Shown here one piece after another: positions 33,901 to 42,725 of a DNA stretch of 64,000 bases. This stretch comes from Cerioporus squamosus (taxonomy: Eukaryota; Basidiomycota; Agaricomycetes; Polyporales; Polyporaceae): positions 124,001 through 188,000 of the forward strand of contig JABYQS010000034.1 in assembly GCA_022592435.1 (NCBI GenBank), in the 5' to 3' direction. Positions within the stretch are counted from its first letter, which is position 1; every line of letters starts with the position of its first letter. The notes beneath the pieces are model-generated. The model was given only the letters and a program-made list of their open reading frames with translations, ran no database searches and had not been told where the DNA came from. The position numbers and the translations under genes were made by a program.

Positions 33901-36106
33901 AGAGCACTCCACCATGCCATCCTTAGAGCAGTACACTAGTGACGGAGATGGATCTGAGGACTTCGATGACATCTTCGCTGACGACAATGTCTCGGAGATT
34001 GATGCTGAGCTCGGTGACGGAGACCCTGAGACAGATGAAGACTGGGAGTACAGCACAGATGAGGACATCCTGGACGACGACCTGTCGACTAGGTATTCAC
34101 GCCCGCCTGTACTAGTCCTCCGCCGAGATGGTACTGTCTTGAACCCCACTGTCCGCGGCTCCGAGTCGTCTTCCACCTCCTCCTCATCCCACTCGTCGGC
34201 ATCCCCTCCCACATCCCCAACCTCCCCTGCACCCACTGAACCCTCCGAGTCCCAGAACTCCACCATAACCCCTCGACTCTCTCGCTCCGGTCCCACTCGG
34301 TCATCAGCCATGCCCAGTACCATCGAAGACGACCTTCTCATCGCTCGTTCTAACCACTACCCATCACACCTCTGATATGCGGCATACGAACGTGCAATTC
34401 GCGCACACGAAGCTTGGAACCGGAAGCTCCAGGCTGACTTCGAGGCGTCTGAGCTTCATGCTGGTATGGCGGCACTCGAGATTGAGGAGCTACAGACGAA
34501 GCTTAACACTAAGAATGCGCAGAAGGGGAAGACACGGACACTCAGGACGAACTCAACCTGCTTTACGTCTGGCGCAGGACTTGAAGCATGGAAGGTGCAG
34601 GAAGCGCAGCGTCAGAACAAGGCGGCTGAGAAAAAGACTAGGGATGAGGCGCGCGCACGAAAGGCGCAGGAGCAGGCGGCTGTGCGAAGGGACGAAGCAT
34701 TTGCGTACACCGGCGGTCTCTCCAAGCAACTCCTCCGGACCTTCAAGCACTCGTGCACGAGCTCGGAATCACACTGAGCTCGTCTGTCAAGCGGCCAACC
34801 CGGGATCTCCTGAAGAAGGAGATTCAGAAGTTTTTTGAGGACCACCCAGAGCGCCGTGAAGAAGCTCGCTATCGCGGCCTCTTTGAACGCGCCCGGAAGC
34901 GTCAGGCACCTTCTGATGGATTGGCAGACGAGAACGAACGGCCAGTGCAGCGTCGCCGTCTTCAAGATCCCGATGATGAGACATCTGACAGCGAGGAACA
35001 GCCTCGTCGTCCTACTACCCCTGTTCCTCGACTCTCCCTGCCCATACCGCCCTCGATCCCACCTGTCCCCGCACACCCCTTCTTCCCCGACATAACACCG
35101 CTCTATGGATCCCGCCTGTCTAACTCCCCGCGTCGCGCGTCATCATCCAGGACAACTCTTCAAGTTGATCCTGGCACCCCGATCCCTTTCAACCCTTTCG
35201 ACTTCTCTCCCACCCAGACTTCACCTTCCCCTGCACATACATATTCTTATTCATATCCTATGTATCATAGTTCACTTTCGCATCCTAGAGAGGACACTAT
35301 TCGCATTCCTCACCCACTGTATCATAGTCAGCCTTACAATTTTGATGCCGCCACTTCGGACCCCTTCAACCCTACCTTAGACACCTTCTACCCTCATAGC
35401 TCAGCTTATGACTACCCTAGTCACACGTAGATGCATGTAGATAGTTTGAGGACATCTGTATTACTATGTACATATGAGCAGGAAGTAGTAAAGCGACAGC
35501 GCGGACGTCGCGACTTGCACGTCCGCGCAGAATCAGATCTCAGATGCAGGAATGCCGTGTCGGAGCCTGAATTTGCCGTGTAAACGCCCGTGACAGGGCG
35601 TTACTGCGAGCCTCGGAAACAATTCCGAATTGTTCACTTCTGTTTCGCTCAAGTGCGGGCATCATACATCCTTTCACTTTCCTCCTGTCCATTCCCAAAA
35701 TTCACAGACAGTACTCAAGACGGCTTAGAATCGACTCGTTCAGGTCCGACCCGAATCCGTAAAGGGGCGGAGGAGATACGTAAGTAACAAGTCAGATTGT
35801 TCACTTCCGGTGCAGCGATAGTATTGTTCTCGTAGGATCGTGAAGGATGCTCGGAAGCGGGCGGCCGCTCGGCGCCCCCAGGTCTCCCCGCCTCAGTCCG
35901 AGGGCGGTCACGAAGAGCAGGCGGACTCGGATGCGCCCCTCAAGACCAAACCAAGACGTACGTTTCCTCCCCGTAGCACTTTGATTGCTTGCTGACAGCG
36001 CGTCGCAGGTCTCCGTCCCCGGAAGAACCTCCGCCAGCTGCGCCAGCGAGTCGTGAAGATTGTCGACCGTGCTGCAAACCCCATACGTTCTCGCTTCCCA
36101 TTCTAG
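30935..36106 (+). CDS. Unknown protein gene, intron 2 split by a pogo-like element
   Basis: I do not recognise the protein. Exons joined in phase are 30935-31039, 31101-31927, 35836-35957 and 36009-36106 (383 aa). The body (LPHPSKPWFCYSVMPVVRSL, CLPIAPNDGHPCDREPLHTE, NCYHWDGTALTVRVRAAPEG) is followed by a Ser/Thr/Gly-rich linker, a helical segment (SLDVLRSTTVLGDVREKAKD, LPIVDLWYDLTAHLTQDDIP) and a basic tail (VKDARKRAAARRPQ, LRPRKNLRQLRQRVVKIVDR). Intron 2 (31928-35835) contains the 3,848-bp transposon. Without it and its TA duplication the intron would be 58 nt, and phase 2 is kept across the join. An in-frame ATG at 30752 would add a polyproline N-terminus. For the last exon, an acceptor at 35998 would give a different C-terminus. 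If the intron is not spliced, translation stops at 31931. Confidence 0.62.
31972..31998. repeat. Left TA and left 25-bp inverted repeat of pogo-like element
   Basis: TSD TA is at 31972-31973. The repeat at 31974-31998 begins CTATCGCTGCACCGG and ends GAAGTGAACAA. It is a perfect inverted match to 35797-35821. A second, inner copy of ACAGAAGTGAACAAT lies at 32012-32026. Confidence 0.93.
32566..35430 (+). pseudogene. pogo-like transposase, catalytic core intact, 3' part broken
   Basis: Exons 32566-33287 and from 33352 join in phase. The N-terminus has a Psq-type helix-turn-helix (YGTALKFRVNPGTLRRRWKG) and a CENP-B-type DNA-binding part (RALVEWATHLSDIGRPLTKR, WVQGFLARNPDVRLGKP). The DDE_1 nuclease region shows the acidic residues of VYNMDEKGIQ, ILLIYDGHGSHAS and THKLQPLDVGCFS. 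After an acidic/Ser-rich linker, an in-frame TGA at 34373-34375 sits where the family has Arg (SHL-R-YAAYERAI). The same frame then stays open to about 34740, where a one-base indel shifts into the frame LQALVHELGITLSSSVKRPT...FFEDHPE (SAP-like end), open to 35430. The TGA could come from CGA by a C-to-T change. The truncated 560-aa product might still bind and cut DNA. Confidence 0.8.
35499..35528. other. Perfect 10-bp stem hairpin inside pogo-like element
   Basis: GCGCGGACGT (35499-35508) is the exact inverse complement of ACGTCCGCGC (35519-35528), with a 10-nt loop. It lies 3' of the transposase frame, in the right subterminal region. Confidence 0.7.
35583..35602. other. Second hairpin (7-bp stem) in pogo-like element
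   Basis: AACGCCC and GGGCGTT are inverse complements around a 6-nt loop, 55 bp after the first hairpin and just before the inner inverted-repeat motif at 35629-35643. Confidence 0.6.
35797..35823. repeat. Right 25-bp inverted repeat and TA of pogo-like element
   Basis: Repeat at 35797-35821, TSD TA at 35822-35823. Only 12 nt of the host intron remain between the TSD and exon 3, including the acceptor CGTAG. Confidence 0.93.
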
Positions 36107-36664
36107 CTACCGTTCACGCCTGTAACGTCGCCCACGAATCTATCGCACGCCTTCACGACCACCAGCGAGCGGGATATAGCGCCCGGGGCTGGTCGGCCCT
36201 GCGGGATTCAGCGGGCCGGTGGAGTTACGAGGGTGACTGACGCGGCTGATGACGTTGGGAGCACTCTACAGCCGACGCGCTCCTAGAGTCCTGGACGAGC
36301 TCTTGGACGCGGTCTCGTCGCGACTGCGGACACTGCGGTTGTTGCCAATGAGATAGGGATAGCGGGCGAGGAGGACAGCAAGTTATGTACATTCTATGGA
36401 TTATCTGCAGTAACAAGAGGCCAATATGCGGTTGGTATGGTCATGACACGTCGTACTCGTACAGCACACCCTCGTACAATATTATATACAGAGACACAGC
36501 GCGAACGGATTCCGGCAGCGACATGCGATTATGAACGTCCTTTTCTCGTCAACCCCTCTTCTGGCCGTAATTGAAGCAATGATATCGCGAGTCGCGACTC
36601 GTCGGAATGGGGAATGGTGGGAAGAACTCCTAGCCTCGACCGCGACTAGTGCGCGGGTCCAGGT
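36107..36664. other. Intergenic, no gene seen
   Basis: Convergent 3' region between the interrupted gene and the next minus-strand gene. If the alternative acceptor of the upstream gene is used, its coding part would extend to about 36240. Confidence 0.4.
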
Positions 36665-37312
36665 CTACTTCCGCTCCTTCCAGGCGTTGTCGACGCCGGC
36701 TTTCGAGAACCGGGGTGCGTTCTCGTGGACGGGCGAGTCGTTCACGTCGGGGAGCTCGCCGTCCGGGCCCTTGCGGGTGCCCGCAGCGTCCGCGAGGCCC
36801 TGGCCGCCGTAGCTTCCGCCGCGCGCGTGCATCTCCCCAGGGGCCTCCCGGTAGCGAATCGCCGCGCTCTCGCCGACGCCCGAGTCGTTGCGCGGGACCT
36901 TGCCGGTGATGGGGTGCGCGAGCCCGGGGGCCGTCGACGCGTACTGCGCGTTCGGGGGGACGGGGGACTCGGTGCGGGTGTAGTTCTCGTAGGGCGCGGA
37001 GGTGGGGTACGCGCCGGAGGGGACCTTGTACGGCGTGTTGGCGGGGTCGGGCGAGGAGACGACGTAGGTGCGGTGGCCTGCGCCGGAGGTAAAGGGCTCC
37101 GAGGAGTACTCGATGTTCTTCTCGTAGAGGCCGCGGGCGGCGGAGGTGGGCGAGGGGGAGCGCGTCAGCGGGGACTCGGAGGACGAGAGGACGGCGAAGG
37201 GCGAGTGGAATGCACGCGTCGCGCGGGGGGCTGGTGCGCTGGTGAGAGGGCTGCGGGACGCGGCGGAGAGGGAGCGGGAGTGCTTGGAGAGGTTGCGGAG
37301 GACGGAGGACAT
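36665..37312 (-). CDS. Small protein with mitochondrial-type presequence, unknown
   Basis: One exon, 215 aa, ATG at 37312, stop at 36665-36667. The first 40 residues are rich in Arg/Ser/Ala and lack acidic residues (MSSVLRNLSKHSRSLSAASR, then SPLTSAPAPRATRAFHSPFA), as in mitochondrial import signals. The rest is Pro/Ser/Gly-rich (EKNIEYSSEPFTSGAGHRTY, AIRYREAPGEMHARGGSYGG), without a recognisable domain. The end PVHENAPRFSKAGVDNAWKE looks conserved in character. I know this only as a hypothetical protein type of basidiomycetes. The mitochondrial location is inferred. The complementary strand is also open for about 200 codons because of the GC-rich codon bias; that frame is a shadow. Confidence 0.7.
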   Translation of the reverse strand: MSSVLRNLSKHSRSLSAASRSPLTSAPAPRATRAFHSPFAVLSSSESPLTRSPSPTSAARGLYEKNIEYSSEPFTSGAGHRTYVVSSPDPANTPYKVPSGAYPTSAPYENYTRTESPVPPNAQYASTAPGLAHPITGKVPRNDSGVGESAAIRYREAPGEMHARGGSYGGQGLADAAGTRKGPDGELPDVNDSPVHENAPRFSKAGVDNAWKERK

Positions 37313-37788
37313 GGTGATGGGCGTGCGAGTTGAATCGACGGTGGGGATGGTTGTGGTTGCGGAGAGAGCTGGAGGGGTATTTAGGAGGAATGGGCGGGAG
37401 GCTTGTGGGAACCTGGGACGGTCATGGGTGGGGTTTTTGGGGAGATGCCCGCGCCAGCTGAGAGCCAATTACGGATGCCGACTGAGTGGGGTCACCGCGA
37501 CCTTAGCCTCGGCTGCTAACCGCGAAATTCACTCTCGTACCATATTACTTGGCGGGTGCGCCCATGCAGATCCTCAGTCTTAGAATGAAGAGCTCGGGGC
37601 GGATGCAGACCACGGCGTTGCTGCGACGTTCCTCCTCCACCGAGTGCATCCGCTTGCCGTCCTGGGTTGCGCGGGTGGAGTTCGATACACTTCAGACACG
37701 TCGATCTTCCAATGGAACCTTCCCGGAGAATGCCGGTGCGCGTAGTTCGCTGCACTATGTAGTTGTCCACAAAGGACACTTGAACAAG

Positions 37789-37875
37789 CCTTCGATAGCT
37801 CAGTTGGAAGAGCGTGGGACTGTAATGGTTGCTTACGTAATCCCAAGGTCACTGGTTCGATCCCGGTTCGAAGGA
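37789..37875 (+). tRNA. tRNA-Tyr (anticodon GTA) with a 14-nt intron
   Basis: The acceptor stem CCTTCGA (37789-37795) pairs with TCGAAGG (37868-37874), discriminator A at 37875. The D arm GCTCAGTTGGAAGAGC is standard. The anticodon arm reads TGGGA-CTGTAA, a 14-nt intron after position 37, then A-TCCCA. The T arm is ACTGG-TTCGATC-CCGGT. The intron position is the usual one for eukaryotic tRNA-Tyr. Confidence 0.95.
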
Positions 37876-39997
37876 TTCATTTTTTCGCGGTTATTAAGTA
37901 CGCCCATTACATCTCCTTGAACTCGTACGAACCCTCGGGGGGCTGAGGTGTCTGGTTCGATCTCAGCAGGAGAGAGGAGCCACACCCATTGGAGTGCTAA
38001 AGTCTGTTTTACAAATGCGGCGCGGTCGCGGCGTGTATCGCGACGCCGATCCCTGAATGCATCGGGCATTCTGCTGTCCTCTCCCGGTGGAACCCTCTGC
38101 TGCTTGCGCTGCTCGTCGTGTCGCTCATAGGTCACTTACGGTCAACAAGGACTCGGACTTCCAAATAAGTAAATACTCTCTCCAATGAGCCTGAGTACTG
38201 TGCTGATCAGGACTCCTCCAGGTGTGTGTGCCGGTTCTGCAATCCGGATCCATGGCTGGCACTAGTTCTAACTAGTAGCACTTCTCCCTCGTTAGCCTGT
38301 GACATACTGATGGTGATCCTTCAGAGCAAACGTGTATCCTGCTCTCCTTTCTCGACGTGAGGCTCGCTAATTCCACTCTACAGGACCTGGTCTCCCAAGC
38401 ACTCTGTCTCTTCGATCCAATTCTATGAGCGCACGGACTCCTCGAGGTGTAAGTGCCTGGTACGGCCCGGGGTGTCACCGGCACTAACCAGCACCAGTTC
38501 GAAGAAATAGCGCATACATGACTGTATTGAAGGCTCGTCGCCCGCATTCCTGCTTGATGGATGAGTGCTGATCTCTAGTATCCGTAGCTGACCATACAGG
38601 TGCAGGAAGCTGACCTCCCGCAACGAGGGAGCCAACCCTACTGTACTGGGCCAACTGGACCACCGTCCACCTCTTCCGCCAGCTCAGTGGAAAGGATCTG
38701 AGTGCAACATCCGGTGAAATGTACCGTGCAGGGTGAAGGCCTAGGGCAGCCCGCGCGCACCTTGTTTGCGAATGCCTCAAGTAGCATGGTACGTCCCTCT
38801 CCGTGATCCGTATCCGTATCCAAGACTACTACTACATATGACTTGTTCCTCAGGCCTCAGTGCCTCAGTGCTCAACCCGGTCCCGCCGTGTGTTGCCAGG
38901 CACATCCATGCGGCAATATGGAGATGACGTTTCTCCCGCGACAGTCCGGCCCTTTCGGTCGTGCCTGACGAATGCATTTGATTCCGTTCGCGTTTGCGAT
39001 CAACAGAATTCCGTCGTTGTCTCAGCCTGCTTGCAACTAAGTTTGGGGGCCACCGGGCGAACGTCATGCTCCGCAGCCTGGCGTTTGCTTCGTTGCGAGG
39101 TGCAAAGACGCGCCACCATCGTCGCTGGTCGTGCATCCACGGACCATCAGGATGAGCTCTAGATCGCATGGTGGCGGCTGGTGGCGGTGGGATCGGATTC
39201 GGAGATTCCGCCCACCGAGATCAGGCAAGATCCCACGCCCGATTCAATTACCACTTGCGCGGAAGCTTTCCCCCGCGAATCAACATACGCAACGCCCAAT
39301 CCGGCTGCCTGCCACGCACGGTCAATTGCAACGCCTCTCCTTCCCTGCTTCTCTTCAGCACCAGGTGTACCGCGGGGAGATGTTCTGCATTCAGCGGGTG
39401 CACTCGGTGGGAAGGGAAGTGAGAGAACGTCTGTCGTGCTACTGACTTTGAACTAGAACCGTCCCCTCCCCCACCAATTGTCGCCCGTATCTTCCCGCTC
39501 TCCAGTGAACGCGTGCCGCAGTGGCGAGGCGGTATGGGAAGGACCGATCAATCGGTGGCGTCGTGGCTTCAGCTCCCTCCAGAGTCAGCAGAAAACCGCC
39601 GCTGTTTACAGGTCGTTGGTCGAGAGCGACCATGGAGTACTGAGCATTCAAAGTACGATGCAGGCTATGTATACAATCAATGTGCACAGGCAGTCTGAGT
39701 ATAGGCCCACCCGGACCTGTCGTGCATCAGTGGCCGGAAACCCCTGCGTTGAAGCCGCAATTATTAGCCGATATTACACTCAAAGATGGGTCATAGATCT
39801 GATTGCGACCGACTCCCAGGCTAGCAGTAGCACCTTCGATCGCGAAAGTCTGCGACCCTGCGCACGTCGCGCGGGTGGCTTAAGAACATGTCTGGAGGTC
39901 CATCGTCCCGCCCCTGCCCTGGTGTTTTCCTCGCGCTCCTTTGCTTCCGCGCACGCTTGGCAGCCCGACGTGCTCCCGCCCATGTCCATTCGCCAGC
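37876..39997. other. Gene-poor stretch with a degenerate direct repeat
   Basis: About 2.1 kb with no supported gene. Two related blocks near 38205-38270 and 38425-38490 share GGACTCCTC(C/G)AGGTGT and GGCACTA cores, so they look like an old duplication of about 220 bp spacing. Frames on both strands are short and unrecognised. Confidence 0.4.
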
Positions 39998-42414
39998 ATG
40001 TCCGACTCGGACGCGCAATTCGTGAGCTCCTTCCTCGATGCAACGTACGTGTTCAGCTGCGTCGTGCGTCGTGCGGTCGTTGTCCTTGTTCCGCCGGTCA
40101 TGTCATGAGAAGCTTGGACCGGCGATGCTTATCGAGTGTCCAGGATCGGGATGATCATGATAGGCATGACCGTCACTGCTAGGTGAGTCTGTCGGTCGCC
40201 CACTTCTTTGGTACACCGTCAGCTGACTGCAACACACTGAAAAGCTTATTCGGAGGTTGGTCTCGCATTGCCGCGTCCTTTTTCTCCAAGCTGACACACG
40301 TTCCCGCAGTCACCAGCGGACAAGCGATGTGGTACTTCAGGCATTATCCGCGGGACCGGACATTCTTGAAGGCGATGGTTAGTATTTCATCTACTCTCGT
40401 GTCGAAGGCGGTCGAGGGCTCATCCGCCGCGTGCTCAGGTCCGGGTAATTTGGGGCCTCGACATGGTTAGCCTAGCCTTCTACTTCGCGTCCAGTGAGCA
40501 ATGATGTCCGCCTCACATACCCGACCCTGACCAGTCCTTCGCAAGTGTGGCAGTATCTTGTGGACAAGCAGTTGTTTTCCTTTGACGGCAAACCTCTACC
40601 ATGGTAAGCTCCAATTCGTCGTGGGCCGCAGGCGGTGGTTGATCCTTTGCTCGCAGGACGTCCAATGTAAGACTGACTCGTGCGCGTGTATGTGTTGTGC
40701 TAAGTGCGTTTATGCTGTAGGCCCAGATCATTTGTAACGTGAGTTCAATACCTGTCTGATGCGCGTGAGCGGCCCTTGAACGGTTTCGTCCCCTAGGCAT
40801 GTTCAATCGCGATCATTCAGTCGTGAGTCATTTTCCCTTCGCCGTTCAATGGCAGAAGCCTGAGCCACTATAGGTTTTACATGTTCCGGATATGGACATG
40901 TATGTACTTTCCGCACCTTACCTGCTGCTTCCGAGAAATAACCACCAGCGCAGTGAGCAAGCACAAACTCCTGGCTAGCGTTCTGGTACGTCCATCGTGT
41001 CAAACGCCCAACCCGACTCAACATGAATGCATTTCTAGGGTACCTTCGTTACAGCGGATTTTGGTATGTGTAGCGTCTCTGCCATGCATTCGCTCGCTTT
41101 GACACTATGTCATGCTACCGCTGGCAGCCCTTGGGATCCGTGAGTGCCCGCAGTCACAATGCTCCCCCCGAGTGCGCTGAGTATTGTTGCCCGTCCAGTG
41201 TTGTTTGTCAAGAGGTTCGTGAAAGGTTGATTGGCTCTTTGAGCCTTGGTCTCATCGGTGTCGCTCGAACAGCATCCAGACCACGGATATCACGCAGTTC
41301 AGCAAGCTTACCGTATGTCACACTTGCTTGTCGGCGTCCGTTCAAACATCACTGAGCTCTACTGCAGGCGTTCGATATCGCCATGAGTTCATGTACTGCC
41401 GCAACCGATATCATGCTCTGCGGCACACTCGTCACTCTGCTCGCCAGATCTCGGACTGGGTCCACCGGGTAAGCCTGAAATCATCTACTGGTCTGCTGTG
41501 TACTTACCTGCTCCATAGGTCAAATCGCTTGATCAATAAACTCGTACGTATCGGAGCACCGTCGTCACAGTACGGACCGGGTGGCTAACGGCACATACTA
41601 TTGCAGCTGTTCTACACGATCAATACGGGCTTGTTTACTACGTAAGGCAACTTACCTACCTGGTACTTACTAAGGCCTATTAACCATACCTGCAGTATTT
41701 GCTCCGTTCTGTCGCTCATTACTGTGCGGCATGATCTCGTGAATTTGCACCCTCCGAATGCGAGCTGATGTAATTGTGGCAGGTCATCGTTCTCCCCGAC
41801 ACCTCTGTATATGTCATGTGCTATTACATCGGCTCCCGCAGTACGTCTCCACCCGCATATCAGCCCAAATTCCGGCTCTAACAGTCTGTTGACCCTATAC
41901 CCGTTCTATTTCTCCGCTGCGACCCTCTTTCCCGCCGACGCCCGTGACGATACAGTGTACAGCATCTCCCTCCTGTCAACGCTCAACGCGCGTGAAGGTC
42001 TACGGACTGCTGCGGAGAAGTTCGGACACAACTCCCTCCCGCACCTGTCATCATCGCACTTGTCTAGACGCAGCGTACGTGCCGCCGTCGAGATGCCTTG
42101 GTGCCGCGTTCGGAGACTGACTGGCGCCCCGCGCTTGCCATATGTACACTATATAGCAGGAAACCTCGGGCAAGGGAACCACGTCGCAGCCGCTCGTCGT
42201 CTCGATCCAGCGCGACACGACCGTCACCTTCGAGGAGCACACCGCTCGCGAGTCCGCATACCTGAAACCGTCCAAGTACCGCCTCCGCAGCGCCAAGTCG
42301 ACTACTACTACGTCCTCGTCCAGCAAGCCTACTAGAAGCCCGAGCCCGAGGTTGTCCACGCACGACTCGTTGAAGCTTCCGGCAGCTCAGCCGTTTAGGG
42401 TCGTCGCCAGCTAG
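39998..42414 (+). CDS. DUF6534 multi-pass membrane protein
   Basis: The start ATG at 39998 gives MSDSDAQFVSSFLDAT. Exons supported by phase are 39998-40044, 40144-40182, 40245-40255 (11 nt), 40310-40377, then 40439 onward. Together they read FLDATIGMIMIGMTVTASLF, then GVTSGQAMWYFRHYPRDRTF. Later exons give FYMFRIW, FDIAMSSCTAATDIMLCGTL, VTLLARSRTG, SNRLINKL, LFYTINTGLFTTICSVLSLI and YSISLLSTLNAREGLRT, all in family order. The tail from about 42161 reads ETSGKGTTSQPLVVSIQRDT and ends at TAG 42412-42414. DUF6534 proteins are abundant in mushrooms, have about seven helices and no known function. Exon borders between 40465 and 41380 and between 41700 and 41940 remain uncertain. No definite disabling mutation was found. 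Confidence 0.75.
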
Positions 42415-42725
42415 CGTCGCGCTTCGGGTTTGGGATTTGGAGTTCAGGTGGTCTTTGTGTACGGTGTAATGGTAGTACTTTGTGTATCGATGTCACTCGC
42501 AGCCGCTGTCTGGCAGTGGTATTCCTCCGCGGATTCTGGTCAAGGATCAAGCTAAAGGATTTGGGTGCACGATATCTCTGCCTTGGGAAGTGGCGCATCT
42601 AGTAGTAAGTTCCATTGCCCTCCAGGGATGATACAATTGTCATTTCTTTCCCCTCACCAGCCCAGCCGATCTTCGCCCCGACGTCCCTGCTCACACGGAG
42701 GAAATCTGGTAGCATCCTATATCTA

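Larger units (their letters stand above)
31974..35821 (+). mobile_element. pogo-like (Tc1/mariner superfamily) transposon, 3.85 kb
   Basis: Perfect 25-bp terminal inverted repeats are flanked by TA on both sides, the target duplication of the Tc1/mariner superfamily. Each end also holds an inner copy of the GAAGTGAACAA core (32012-32026 and 35629-35643, inverted to each other). The element encodes one transposase of the DDE_1/CENP-B-like class, now damaged in its C-terminal part. It is inserted in intron 2 of the surrounding gene in the same orientation. Identical ends suggest a recent insertion. Confidence 0.93.

Noticed and set aside
34753..35430. Separate gene downstream of the pogo-like transposase
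   Set aside because: Its start resembles the SAP-like C-terminal end expected for the same transposase family, so it is the shifted 3' part of that gene.
36725..37333. Plus-strand frame of about 200 codons opposite the mitochondrial-type protein
   Set aside because: It is antisense to a better frame with a presequence. Its Arg/Gly/Ala content is the mirror of GC-rich codons, and it has no homology.
39478..40182. Plus-strand 234-codon frame upstream of the DUF6534 gene
   Set aside because: It overlaps the first two exons of the DUF6534 gene in another frame and has random-like composition.
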